From: Flavobacteriales bacterium
GTDB lineage: Bacteria; Bacteroidota; Bacteroidia; Flavobacteriales_F; PHOS-HE28
Length of the DNA stretch: 28,639 nucleotides
Direction: 5' to 3'
NCBI GenBank assembly: GCA_016702645.1
Contig: JADJDP010000001.1
Location: forward strand, 1-28,639
Shown: positions 15,949 to 25,860 of the stretch, piece after piece
Layout: each line of letters begins with the position of its first letter
Position numbering within the stretch: position 1 is the stretch's first letter
The notes under the pieces: generated by a model
The model's input: the letters and a program-made list of their open reading frames with translations, nothing else
Told to the model about the DNA's origin: nothing
Databases searched by the model: none
Position numbers and translations under genes: made by a program

Positions 15949-17059
15949 ATGACGCATCGCCCAAGTTTCGCCATCGCCCTTCTGTTCTCCACGCTGTGCA
16001 TAGCGTCATGTAACGGACAAGTCGATGGGCGTTCCTCGACAGAGGCGATCGACACGACCTCCACATCAATTCCCGCCTCATCGGACACCGCGCAGATCGC
16101 CGAGTATGTGGTGGCGGCCTTCGAGGACAGCAAAGGCCACTTGTGGTTCGGCACGAACGGTCAGGGCGCGGCCCGTTGGGATGGAACGTCGCTCCGCTAC
16201 TTCTCCGCAGTGGAAGGACTCATTGACAATGTCGTCACGGGCATCACCGAGGATAGCGCGGGCAACCTTTGGTTCGGAACGCAAGCGGGCGCTTCGTTGT
16301 ATGACGGAAAGACGTTCACCGGCTTCGGTCCGGCAGAAAGGTTATCGGGCGCAGGTTGCAAGGTGCTGGTGGATCGCAACGGGCGCTATGGGCCGGCACT
16401 AGTACGGGCGTTTTCGGTTCGATGGGAAACGGTTCCACGTGTTCGAGCCTCCGATCCGGTGATCGACACACCGAGCTACAAGATGGTGCCAGGCAAGGTG
16501 TGGGACCTCTTCGAGGACAGCAAAGGGAACCTCTGGTTCGGGCGTGATGGGTACGGTGCCTGCAAGTACGATCCTTCGGCCGCGCCCAGGACAGGTGGAA
16601 AGACCTTCACGCACTTCACCAAGAAAGACGGCCTGTGCAGCAACAACGTCGCGAGCATCGCGGAGGACGCACAAGGCAACATCTGGTTCGGGTCCATCAC
16701 GTCCGACTTTCCCGAATACATCGAAGAAGGTGGCGTGAGCCGGTATGATGGAAAAGCGGTGACGCAGTTCCCCGAAGTGAAAGGCCTTGACGCGAACGAC
16801 ATCTACAACCTCTACGCGGATCGAGCAGGCAACATCTGGATCGGTGCGATACGCGTGGGCGCCTACCGTTACGACGGCGCGTCGTTCACGCTCTTCGACC
16901 AGACGGATCCGTCGGACCTCACGAAAGTACTTCGCCATACAGGCTTTCGTGGAGGACCGCCACGGCACACTCTGGTTCGGATTCTCCGGCGGGCTGTTCC
17001 GCTTCAATGGAAGCTCGTTCGTGAATGTGACACGGGGCGGCCCATGGACAAGCCCATGA
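15949..17059 (+). CDS. Two-component-regulator-propeller-type beta-propeller lipoprotein
   Basis: A lipoprotein with signal MTHRPSFAIALLFSTLCIAS and the lipobox cysteine at position 21. The body is made of repeats of the Reg_prop type: FEDSKGHLWFGTNGQGAARW, ITEDSAGNLWFGTQAGASLY, FEDSKGNLWFGRDGYGACKY, IAEDAQGNIWFGS, YADRAGNIWIG and VEDRHGTLWFGFSGG. Each blade has the D-x-x-G-x-(L/I)-W-(F/I)-G core, about seven in all. Unlike the well-known sensor kinases with such repeats, it stops after the propeller (GPWTSP) and has no membrane or kinase part. Compensating indels lie near 16370-16450 and one more near 16930. Its TGA overlaps the next ATG in an ATGA. A surface or periplasmic binding role is likely but unproven. 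Confidence 0.82.
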
Positions 17060-17500
17060 ACAAGTCGGACGTCCTCCATCATCTACAGTCCCTTCTTCAA
17101 GAAAAGGTGACCGCCGCCCAGCAGGAGATCGTGTCACGCGTACCTCCTTCACCAGTGATACAAAGAGCAGTGCTGGTGACAAGCACGGAGTTGGCCGCGC
17201 GATGGTGCAGCAGGAACTGGACAAGCTCGAAAGCAGCATGCCAAGCTCATGTCGCTTCAACACGAACTGGCGCGTGTTCCGTTGGAGCGCAGCCTTCGAT
17301 CGTGTGGCCTTCGGTAGTCTGGTGGGAACGGATCGAGGCGACTACTTCGTAGCCATCGGTCTCCGGTCGTATCGAGGTCGATGGCGCTTCCTCTTCGCGA
17401 TCTCGCTCGCTTCGCCGATCGGCCAAGCACTGAAGGACAAAGCGTGGGTGACAAGGTCCTCTTCAACGGGAAGGCCATCACCCTGGTCAAGATCGCATGA
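17056..17500 (+). CDS. GreA/GreB-like protein (often annotated 3-oxoacyl-ACP synthase), frameshifted
   Basis: About 148 residues once indels are repaired. The N-terminus MNKSDVLHHLQSLLQEKVTA, then AQQEIVS, the segment VGRAMVQQELDKLESSM and the C-terminal pieces VAFGSLVGTDRGDYFVAIG, then FAISLASPIGQALKDKAW, then FNGKAITLVKIA match a Bacteroidota family that carries the name '3-oxoacyl-ACP synthase' in databases. It has no ketosynthase features and instead resembles the coiled coil plus FKBP-like C-domain of transcript cleavage factors GreA/GreB. Its role is therefore more likely in RNA polymerase binding, which is inference. It overlaps the propeller gene upstream by 4 bases and converges with the YciI-like gene, overlapping it by 14 bases. 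Confidence 0.72.
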
Positions 17501-17927
17501 TCGACGGCAACGCACTGGTCGACCCTCGATAGCGCAGCACCGTCCCGATCGCGCCGTACCACGGGTGGATATCGTATGCCAGCTTTCCCCGTTGAACGAA
17601 CGGGTCCTGCCGTAGATAGCCCTCCACCTCCTCCTTGGTCTCGCAATCGTAAAGTAGTAGTCCGCGCCAATTGCTCTTGTCCCCAAAGGGTCCACCGACC
17701 TGGATCAGACCGCGCTTTGCCTGTTCACCTTGGTGTGCGAGATGCGCCTTCAGCAGATCGGCGGAGGTGGAACTGTCCAATTGGGTCGTATCCGGCCCCG
17801 TAGTGTAGAGCACGAACCAGTACTGTTTCATATGGTAGGTGCTGTCGGCAATGGTGACATCGAACGTGCGTTGCGCGATCGCTAGACTTGGCAGAACGAG
17901 CAGGAGCGCGGTGTGGAGGTGCTTCAT
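17487..17927 (-). CDS. YciI-like (YCII-related domain) protein with signal peptide
   Basis: A 146-residue protein. Residues 1-18 (MKHLHTALLLVLPSLAIA) form a signal peptide. The rest is a YCII-related, ferredoxin-like alpha-beta domain: KQYWFVLYTTGPDTTQLDSS, HLAHQGEQAKRGLIQVGGPF, then YDCETKEEVEGYLRQDPFVQ and the ending DIHPWYGAIGTVLRYRG. The His of the HLAHQ region and the Asp of QDPF occupy the places usually proposed for the active site in this family, whose reaction is mostly unknown. Export is unusual for YciI relatives but common in Bacteroidota versions. The start is taken at 17927, where the signal peptide begins; the frame is open to 17960. The gene is intact. Confidence 0.85.
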   Translation of the reverse strand: MKHLHTALLLVLPSLAIAQRTFDVTIADSTYHMKQYWFVLYTTGPDTTQLDSSTSADLLKAHLAHQGEQAKRGLIQVGGPFGDKSNWRGLLLYDCETKEEVEGYLRQDPFVQRGKLAYDIHPWYGAIGTVLRYRGSTSALPSIMRS

Positions 17928-18239
17928 CTTGATAGGATTAAGGCTTGATCGACCAGTCAAAGGTTCTACGGACCAAGCTCCAATGTAACGCCAATGTGAA
18001 CTTCATGAATAGTAATGAATGTCAGTAGGAGGACGGAATTCTGTACCGAACTTGGTGGCATGGAGAAGGCCATTTCGAACACCGGAAGCCGGACGTCGAC
18101 GTGGTGCAAGCCGTAGGTGTGCTGGAGCATATGGCCGCTTCTCGCAAGACGTCCATGCCCTACGAACCCGGCCGCCTTGAGGTTGTGCGCCTGCTTCGCG
18201 AAACGCAGCGTACGGATGTTTCTGCCTTGAACGTGGACC

Positions 18240-18484
18240 TTGTTTATTCAGCGCGCCGCTTCGAAGCGCAGTCGGGTGAACCATGTGCATTTCCACTTTC
18301 GCTCCGGACCGGAAGAACTACCCGCACCTTCACTGGACAAGGTCTCGGCCTCGCTTAGCCTGTACTATCCCAAGAGCGAACTGGATTCCGTACTGAATGC
18401 CTTGCGTTCCCACAGGGACCGCTTCTGCTATTTCTGGGTGGCCGCTGATGCCTCGCGCATGCGGCGGCTGTTCACCCGCGCTGA
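18240..18484 (+). CDS. Hypothetical small protein, doubtful
   Basis: The stretch NHVHFHFRSGPEELPAPSLD, then KVSASLSLYYPKSELDSVLN, then ALRSHRDRFCYFWVAA has the look of a real alpha-beta protein, but I do not recognise it. The frame has no natural end before it runs into the opposite grpB gene; a TGA at 18482-18484 lies one frame away. The preceding region 17928-18239 holds no gene that I can support. Confidence 0.35.
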
Positions 18485-19050
18485 ACCTCGCCCTTGGCGG
18501 GATCTCGGCGATGAACGCCGACTTGCCCCGCGTGTAAGCTGAACGGTCGTTGCCGTGATGAAGCGCCAGTTCCGTTTGATGGATCCATACTCCGCCGCTT
18601 CTTCAGGGTGCTCACGCAGCCGGTTGCGGAACAGGATGCGCTCCTCGCTGGCTTCGTCCGGCTTCACCATATGGATGTGATGGGTTCGGCGACCGGCGCT
18701 ATCGCGTTTCAGGAACCAGGCGTAGAACGGTTCACGTTCCCCGATGGAGTTCCGCCAGATGAACTCGTATCCGGCACCCATCAAGCGTGGCACGACTTCG
18801 CGCCGCACACGCACCGGATCCTTCCCCCTACCTGTACATCGATCGGTTTTGCACTGAGCCCCGGCACGTCAGTGCTGCCGATGTGCTCAATGTGGAGCAC
18901 AAGGTCATGCGGCAACGTGTTCCACAGGTATTCTTCCTCTGCCTTGTACAACGCCGGCCACGCTGGATCGTACACCACCATCTCCACAGGCTCGAGCATC
19001 AGCATCAGCAGGCGCTGTTGCATGGCCTCCGTATCGATCCGATCGGTCAT
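18472..19050 (-). CDS. GrpB family (UPF0157) nucleotidyltransferase-fold protein, frameshifted
   Basis: The family hallmarks are present in order: VVYDPAWPALYKAEEEYL, the substrate-loop sequence HIEHIGSTDVPGLSAKPIDV, then VPRLMGAGYEFIWRN, HHIHMVKPDEASEERILFRN, and the ending HHGNDRSAYTRGKSAF. GrpB proteins have a minimal nucleotidyltransferase fold with the GST and D-V pattern, but their substrates are poorly known. Length is about 190 residues, usual for the family. One indel near 18800 (after DVQV) and one or two near 18495-18550 break the frame. The stop at 18472-18474 is reached only after the last correction. Its ATG overlaps the fdhD stop (ATGA), so it is probably the last gene of the tag-fdhD-grpB run. 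Confidence 0.82.
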
Positions 19051-19869
19051 GCGCGTTCCGGTGAATAGCTGTTGTGGCGTCCATCACGTACGAAGCCGAT
19101 GAGGTGCATGCCGCGCTGTCTGGCCAACCGAACGGCCAGTGTACTCGGAGCGCCCACGGCGATCATGACCGGCAGGCCAACGACTGCACACTTCTGCACC
19201 AACTCGAATCCTGCACGCCCGCTGATGACCAGGATCTTGTCATCTGATGTGATCGACCGTTGAAGCAACGCACCGACCACTTTGTCCACGGCGTTATGCC
19301 GACCGATATCCTCGCGCAATAGCAGGAGCTCCCGGCCTTGAACAGTGCTGCAGCGTGTATGCCGCCGGTGTGCTTGAACATGGTTTGCGCGGCGCGCATC
19401 CGTTCAGGAAGTGCCTGTACCAGTTCAGGACCGAGTTCGGGATATGACCCAATGGACGAACCTGAAGTCACCTCCACGGCTTCGATGCTCGTCTTACCGC
19501 AGACACCCTAACTGCTCGTCGTGTAGGTGTTGCGTTGCCAGCGTTCTGGATCGACAACAACAGAGGGGTGCAGTTCCGCACGCACCACGTTCCCTTGTTC
19601 CTCTGGCCGCACGTTCATGCAATACTCCACGCGCAGCAGTCGATGACGCTCGTGATCGGGCCCTCCGTGAACAGGTATCCGAGGGCAAGTTCCTGGTCGT
19701 GGCCGGGTGTGCGCATCGTGACGCTCAGCCGGAGCTCTGCGCGCCCTTCAAAGGACCGTGCCCGAGACGGATCTCCAACGGCTCCTCGGTAACGAGCAAG
19801 ATCATCCACGAAAGAGGTTCCGGCCTTGTCGGTACGCTCTATGCGAACGGCTTCAACGGGCGCTTGCAT
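19047..19869 (-). CDS. fdhD: FdhD, sulfurtransferase for formate dehydrogenase maturation, frameshifted
   Basis: FdhD carries sulfur from IscS-type desulfurases to the bis-MGD cofactor of formate dehydrogenase, which is needed for activity. Visible pieces in order are ILLVTEEPLEIRLGHGP, SVTMRTPGHDQELALGYLFT, the catalytic-loop sequence GVCGKTSIEAVEV (near 19470-19505, the first Cys of CGVCGK blurred by an indel), MFKHTGGIHAAALF, and the long C-terminal block REDIGRHNAVDKVVGALLQR, then ISGRAGFELVQKCAVVGLPV, then APSTLAVRLARQRGMHLIGF. Restored length is about 270 residues. Several indels are needed. It starts 21 bases after the tag stop and overlaps grpB. Its expected client is FdhA at 8599, which is not in the same operon. 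Confidence 0.88.
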
Positions 19870-19889
19870 GGTGTCAAGTTAACGTGCGA

Positions 19890-20466
19890 TCATAAGCCAG
19901 TTCGCCTCCAGCATATGGAAATGTGATCGTCCACCATGCCGCTTGCTTGCATGAAGGCGTAGACGATGGTGGTCCCCACGAACTTGAAACCGTGTTTCTT
20001 GAGGTCCTTGCTCATGGCATCGCTCTCCGGTGTGGACACCGGGATGCCGCTCATACCCTTCCAGTTGTTCACGATGGTCTTTCCACCGACGTGCTTCCAC
20101 AGGAACCTGTCGAACGAGCCGGGACCGTCCGCCATGTATCTTCAGATAGGCCTGCGCATTGCCGATGGACGCCATCACCTTGGAACGATTGCGGATGATC
20201 CCGGATCGTTCATCAATCGGTCGATGTCCTTCTCGCCGTACTGGCGATCTTCTTCGCGTCCCATTGGTGGGCATGCCTTTGCATAGCTCTCGGAGCGGAT
20301 CAGGGATGGTGTACCAGCTTAATCCAGCCTGTGCTCCATCAAGGATCAGCTTGGCGAAGAGGCGGCGGTCATCATGCTCGGGTACGCCCCATGCCTCATC
20401 GTGGTAGCGCATGTAGATCTCGTCCTTCAAGCACCATGGGCAACGCTGGTTCTCCTTTGTGGCCAT
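19890..20466 (-). CDS. tag: DNA-3-methyladenine glycosylase I, frameshifted
   Basis: Base-excision repair enzyme that removes 3-methyladenine. The N-terminus RCPWCLKDEIYMRYHDEAWG, then VPEHDDRRLFAKLILDGAQA, then GLSWYTI is the classic Tag opening, with the first zinc Cys and the Trp/Tyr/Glu of the base pocket. NRSKVMASIGNAQAYLKI follows, and in another frame FLWKHVGGKTIVNNW, then ESDAMSKDLKKHGFKFVGTT, then YAFMQASGMVDDHISICW, with the late His and Cys of the zinc site. About 190 residues once two or three indels between 20130 and 20300 are repaired. It is the first gene of the minus-strand run with fdhD and grpB. A -7-like element lies about 40 bases upstream. Confidence 0.9.
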
Positions 20467-20507
20467 CTCTCCTTACAGTGGCATTGGGCCACCGCAAGCG
20501 AAGGTCG

Positions 20508-20515
20508 CCAACCTA
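20508..20515 (-). promoter_or_regulatory. -7-like promoter element of the tag operon
   Basis: The minus strand reads TAGGTTGG, one mismatch from TAnnTTTG, 42 bases before the tag ATG and after the stop of the neighbouring T9SS gene. A -33 element was not seen clearly. Confidence 0.35.
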
Positions 20516-20528
20516 GACGAATGGAACG

Positions 20529-22994
20529 TCAGTGCACGACCACGAAGCGCTCGCTCAAGGTCCTGTCACCGGAAGTGACCCTCAGGAAGTAGTTGCCTGT
20601 CGGAAGCACCCTCGGGAAGCTCACCATGGATCGCCACATCGGTGCTTGCACCCCGTAGCGTTGTTGGAAGACCAGCTTGCCGGTCGCATCGAAAACCGTC
20701 ACGTCCGATGTCGTGGTCGCCGCCTCGATCCCATCGATCCGGAGTTCCAGTTCCTGTCCCGACGAGGGGTTGGGCCACCAGGATCAACGTTTGCTCCGCA
20801 TCCTGCAAGCTCAAAGCGGACTGGCCTCCGGGCGACGCACAAGTGCGGTGCGATCGTGACTGAGTATTACCTCGCCCCATGGACACCATGTGGCTCCATT
20901 GTCCCTGCTGGCATGTACACGTACACGGTAAGTACGTCCGGTACAAGGGCCGGTGTGGTCCAATTGAGGTAGCGGTGGTAGTTGGTGGACTGGATGGTAT
21001 TGGGAATACCCATCGGCCGTGTTCACGAACTCGAACTCGTAGCGGTTGGCACCGCTACTCCTTTCGCCGTAACGAACTGGGAGCGGGTGCGGGTGGTGCC
21101 GCAGGAATAGTAGACGTTGCCGGGAATGTCGATCAACTTGGTGAGCGGGCAGGCCGCTGCCACCGGGTCCAACCCGAACCTGCACCGTTCCCCATTCCGT
21201 TGTTGATCCCGTTCACACGACCGCGCACCTTCACGTTCAGCAGAACGCCCGTCGGTATCGGGTTCACGCTCGGGAGCCAACCCATAACGCTGGTAGCAGG
21301 CGCGCAACGCCCCACTTCCGAAGCCACCGGCCGTGGCGTGGTTGCGGAACTGTTGTGTGTAGGTTCCATCCGGATCGTAGAACCAGAACTCGTACCCGTC
21401 ATCCGTCTGGTCGCCCACGCCCCATTGTGCGCTCACTTCCGCAACTGGGGATGCGACCACGAAATCGGAATTCACCCAGTCCAGTTTGTCGCACACGGAC
21501 AGGATGGGACGATCCGGGCTCATGGGCAAACAGAACGTTCCGTTGCCCTACACTGCTCTCCGTGCCGAACACTCCGTCATTCGGGTTATCGATGATCCGG
21601 TTCCCCGCACGGTCCTTGAGCACTCATAGCCTCCAGTGGTCATGCCATCGCCGGCGCTGTCCAGCACGCGCAGCCGCAGTGCAGCCCATGGGAAGCAGCA
21701 CGTCGCAGTGATCTCCTGGTTGCTGGCAAAGCCGGTTCCCGAGCAGATGGTGTAGGTGAAGCCTTCTCCGATCGTCTCCCAACTGGTCTGCGCACCGAAG
21801 CCGTCGGTCTTGAGGACCAGCTGGACCGTATCATCGCACCCAGTGAACAGGCGGACCAGTCGGTTCCGTGCTGTGCCGTTGAATGTCGTAAACCCACCGC
21901 CCACGGTCACACGACCCTCGGGTTGCCGGTGATCGCATACACCCAGTTGTTACAGGTACTGCCCGTGCTGAAGGTGTTGTCCAAAGAACCGGTCTTGTTC
22001 AAACGGACCAATCGGTTACGCGCGTGTTACCGTTGTACGCAGTGAAGTCACCACCGACAAAGTTTTCCGTCGCCTTGCAGCACGATGGTATAGACCCAGT
22101 TGTTGAAGCCCGTCCCGCTCGAAAAGGTGTTGTCATAGCTGCCATCCCTGTTGATGCGTGCGATACGGGCAGAGGGTGTGCTGCCGTTGTAGCTGGTGAA
22201 CAAGCCGCCGATCAAGATCTTGCCATTGCGTTGGTGGGTAATGCAGTATGGCGCAGCGTTGGGTCCAGCACCTGGGTTGAACGTCATGTCCAGCGTACCG
22301 TTCGTATTGAAACGTGCCAGCAACGGACGTGCCGTCCCGTTCACGCTCGTGAATATTCCCCCGACCACCAGCGCCCGTCGGCGTCCAACGCACCACAGTA
22401 AATGTCCGCATTCGCACCATCCCACAGCGAACGTTGTATCCAAAGTACCGTCGGTGTTCAAGCCCGGACGATGCGTCCATGTGCCGCTCCGTTGAACTGC
22501 GTGAACGTACCCATCACCAGGATCTTGCCGTCAGCTTGGATGGCAAGGGACGTGATGTTGCCATTGAATCCTGCCGATGGTGAAGGTGGCATCAAAGGAC
22601 CATCGGGGTTCAGTCGGGTCAGCCGATTGCTCGCGTTCCCGTTGCACGCGCTGCTGCGAACCACCGATGAGGATCTTTGCCATCGGCTGCGATGATCACC
22701 GTGGTCAGCTGCGCGTTCGCCCCGCACCGATCGCGAAGGAGGCGTCACGCGAACCGTTCCGCTCGATACGGACGAAACGGTTCAATGCTGCGCCGCCATA
22801 GTTGTTGAAGCTGCCCACAACGATCTGTTTCCCGTCCGGCTGTCGCCGCCATGGCGAACACTCTGTTGTTCGCGCCGGTGCCGATGGCAAAAGCCGGGTC
22901 CTGGTACCGGATTGTCCTGTGCGGTGCCTGAACCAAAGAATGCCGCGGTAAGGAGAATGGAGCAGAACGAACGTGAGGTGTTGCGGAATTCCAT
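20529..22994 (-). CDS. T9SS type A sorting-domain protein with delta-60 repeats, heavily frameshifted
   Basis: A secreted protein of about 820 residues. The signal peptide is MEFRNTSRSFCSILLTAAFF, then GSGTAQ. From about 22920 to 21880 there are at least six delta-60 (beta-propeller) repeats, with cores such as GNITSLAIQADGKILVMGTF, then NTNGTLDMTFNPGAGPNAAP, then HQRNGKILIGGLFTSYNGS, then FSSGTGFNNWVYTIVLQGDG. A middle part has two SWETIGEGFTYTI / YEFWFYDPDGTYTQQF-type segments and a fibronectin-like stretch. The C-terminus is a type A sorting domain: NPSSGQELELRIDG, VTVFDATGKLVFQQRY, GNYFLRVTSGDRTLSERFVV. More than ten indels scatter it over three frames. It is probably displayed on or released from the surface; its ligand is unknown. 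Confidence 0.8.
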
Positions 22995-23171
22995 GATCCA
23001 GGGGTATTGATCGTGATGGGCCGCAGATACGAAGGAGGTGTACGTGCCTTCCACGACCGCGAATCAAACTATCGCCGAAAGAAGATTCTCCCGACGAATA
23101 CCTCTTCACCCATTTATCGACCATCCAACGAACAAAGGAGGCGCACCCGGCTGTCGTTCCTTTGGGGCCCA

Positions 23172-24184
23172 ATGCCATCTCGTCCGCTCACCGACCGTTT
23201 TGCCCGTGTGCATCGCAGCCTGCGGATCAGCATCGTGGACAAGTGCGACCTGCGATGCACCTATTGCATGCCGGAGGACCAGCACTTCCTGAAACGGGAG
23301 GAGCTGATGACCCGCGAGGAGATCGGCACCATCGCGCGGGTGTTCGTGGAGCGCTATGGTATCACCAGATCCAGCTAACCGGAGGCGAGCCGCTCGTGCG
23401 TCCCGATGCCGTTGAGATCGTTGGTGACTTGGCGCAACTCGGTGTATCCCTCGGGCTCACGACCAATGCGATTACACTGGACCGGCACCTGGACGGGTTA
23501 TTGCCGCCGGATTGAAGAACGTCAATATCAGTCTGGACACCTTCGATGCGGAGCGTTTTAAGAGCATTACGCGGCGCGATGGTTTCGACAGGGTGCATAC
23601 GAACATCCTGCAAGCACTTTCCCGCGGCCTTCGGGTGAAGGTGAACATGGTGGTGATGCGCGGCGTGAATGAGGACGAGATCCTCCGCTTCGTGGAATTC
23701 ACGCGCGATCATGATGTCCATGTGCGCTTCATCGAATTCATGCCTTTCGCCGGGAACCATTGGGGAAGAGAGCGGGTGTACACGTACGCCGAAATGCTCG
23801 GCCACATCAACAGCGTGCATACCGTGGAGAAGCTGAACGACGACCCGCACAGCACGGCCAAAGCCTATCGCGTCAACGGCTGGCCGGGAACCTTCGCCGT
23901 GATAAGCACGGTGACCGAACCGTTCTGTGGATCCGCGATCGACTGCGCCTGACAGCCGAAGGAAAGATGCGCAACTGCCTGTTCTCGCGCGATGAAACGG
24001 ATCTTTACTTTCCGCATTACGGCGTGGCGAGGACATCCCCTGCCGATCGAAGCCAACGTGCTGGGGAAGCACGCGATGCTCGGTGGCCTGCCCCAGTTCA
24101 AGCCGGAGAAGCAAGAGGAGGTGCTGCACGACCTTAGCGAAGCGACCGATGGTGAGCATCGGGGTGAAGCCAGTGGCCATATGA
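23172..24184 (+). CDS. moaA: GTP 3',8-cyclase MoaA (radical SAM), frameshifted
   Basis: First enzyme of molybdenum cofactor synthesis; it rearranges GTP to 3',8-cyclo-GTP. The N-terminal radical SAM cluster motif is C25-D-L-R-C29-T-Y-C32. Then come IQLTGGEPLVRPDAVEIV, NVNISLDTFDAERFKSITRR, VKVNMVVMRGVNEDEILRFV and FIEFMPFAGNHW. The second, C-terminal 4Fe-4S region reads PFCGS, then (after one indel) CDRLRLTAEGKMRNCLFS, giving the expected three cysteines. The end KRPMVSIG resembles the (S/P)MVxIGG tail known from this phylum, followed by a few codons to TGA. About 335 residues. Indels lie near 23365, 23510, 23935, 24005 and 24140. It is divergent from the T9SS gene and convergent with ndpA. 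Confidence 0.93.
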
Positions 24185-24216
24185 CATGTGAACATGTGGA
24201 CATTGACGGTCCGCAC

Positions 24217-25210
24217 TCACGCTCCTGGTCGTAGTAGATCTTGTAGAACTTCCGCCGCTCTCATCGATACCGCTTTCGATCTTGTTGCGATGCCGTGGAT
24301 GTAGATGTGGAAGTTCTTGTCCAACTTGATCACGCTCTTGAAGATCCGCGCCTGCCGTTTTACAGCGTGTGCCGAGATCTCGAAATTGTCGTGGATCTCA
24401 ACGTCATGGGTTTCTTGGAACCGGTCGCTGTACTGGTTGAAGGACTTGATCGCGCCTTCTTCTTGGAAGACCTCCTGCGCGAACTCGCCCTTGTCGAACT
24501 CCGAATGGCTCTTGAAGTATTGCACTGATCGGTTCAGTAGGTCGATCTGGTCTGCTTTGGCGATCTGGTAGTCCTGCGGGAGTTGTTGCGTGATGAACGA
24601 CTTCGTGAGGTCAACAGGTTGCTCGTGCTGTTCACGTTGTCATGCTTCGGCTTGTGGTCGATGAAGTTCTTCTGCCAGAACTCCGTGCTGTTGTTATCAT
24701 CGATGACGAGCGCGGGCGTTCCCGCTGTGAAGACCACCAGCACGGCCTTGTTCGGTCTGTTGTTGCCGAGCCCACGTTTCATGCTCAGTTCGATCCAGCC
24801 GCTTGCCAATTTACTCTCGATGAAGACCCCTTCTCGTCGAACTTGTAGATGCCAACGGCATCATGCACCGCACTGCCGATCGCACCCCGCTGAACTTCGC
24901 AATATAGAGATCGCCGCCGTTGATATTGTGGTGTTGCGATACATCGATGAGGTGCTTGACGATGGCCTCGGAGCACTGCAAGAGGTCCTGGCCCGCTTGG
25001 ATCTCCCTACAGAGCCCGTGCAGCACATTGTACTCCAACGCTACCGCATGCGTGAACTCCGACGTGAACGCCATGTTGGCGAACGGTTTCAGGAAGAGCT
25101 TGCGCAGGAAATCCTGCTCCCTCCTCGCCCTTCAGCACTACGCTGAAATCGCTGAATACACTCTCCTTGCCATCCGCACCTACGCGGTGAAGGACGAACT
25201 CCTCGACCAC
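24217..25210 (-). CDS. Nucleoid-associated protein, NdpA/YejK family, frameshifted
   Basis: A cytosolic protein of about 330 residues that in known members binds the nucleoid. The pieces are collinear with the family: FVLHRVGADGKESVFSDFSV, then SEFTHAVALEYNVLHGLCRE, then LIDVSQHHNINGGDLYIAKF, then GWIELSMKRGLGNNRPNKAV, then STEFWQKNFIDHKPKHDNVN, and in the best-preserved last part QYFKSHSEFDKGEFAQEVFQ, then HDNFEISAHAVKRQARIFKS, then VIKLDKNFHIYIHG. The true tail reads FYKIYYDQE one frame away. The start is uncertain; GTG at 25208-25210 precedes the first family-like residues. The interval 25211-25315 may hold the true start. It lies downstream of the Mo-cofactor genes but has no known role there. 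Confidence 0.8.
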
Positions 25211-25315
25211 GGATCCTTACCGTTCACCATTGCCTATCTGTTCTCGAATCATTTGTGCGGAGTGCTCCACGACAGCGAAATCGCGTTCATCGCTTTTGAA
25301 TGCCCTCATAGTTGG

Positions 25316-25860
25316 CTATGAACTGGACCTCTCGAGTGAAATCACTATTCCCTGCCTTTTGAGAAACGTCACCTGGAACCAGAGGTTAAGGCCGACACTC
25401 TTGTAGACCACATCTTGCGGACCACCGCGTAGACCGTTCAGAGTCCATCGAATTCCTGCCGACGCCGAAACGCTGTTCTGATGAATCCAAAGTGAAACCA
25501 CTGCGGTCATTCAGCAGTCGCTCCATCTCTTGCCCGTCAGCAGGACTCACCTCCATCACAGCGGCGGCCGAATAATCACCATGTATATCAGGATACGTGG
25601 CAGACTTCGCTCTGAAGGTGATATGCTCCGGTAATGGGAATCCAGTATGCTGTTGCCACTCCGCTCGGTAGAATTCTTCTCTTGGATAAATTCCCAAAGA
25701 TTCGAAGAAACAAATAGGTCAACACACCGATGGGAATTATCGCCAGCCAACGTGATCCTGCGCGTTGGGATCGCCACAACCGCATACTGATAAGCACCAG
25801 CAGAACCGGAAGCGCAATCGCGGCGAACGCTGCAAGAATGAGTGCCACTAACATCGACAT
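25316..25860 (-). CDS. Small membrane protein of unknown function, frameshifted
   Basis: About 180 residues. Two hydrophobic helices open the protein: MLVALILAAFAAIALPVLLV and SRWLAIIPIGVLTYLF, separated by a basic loop (RLWRSQRAGSR). A soluble part follows, with FYRAEWQQHTGFPLPEHITF, then YPDIHGDYSAAAVMEVSPAD, then GPQDVVYKSVGLNLWFQVTF and the end ISLERSSS. I recognise no family. The ATG overlaps the stop of the moaCB gene (TAATG), so it is translated from the Mo-cofactor transcript, which suggests but does not prove a link to that pathway. One or two indels near 25700 and 25445 break the frame. The soluble part should face the cytosol if the two helices form a hairpin. Confidence 0.6.

Noticed and set aside
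21880..22930. Periodic similar segments that might be a CRISPR or DNA-level tandem repeat
   Set aside because: They are delta-60 protein repeats, variable in sequence and about 150 bases long, without constant repeats and spacers.
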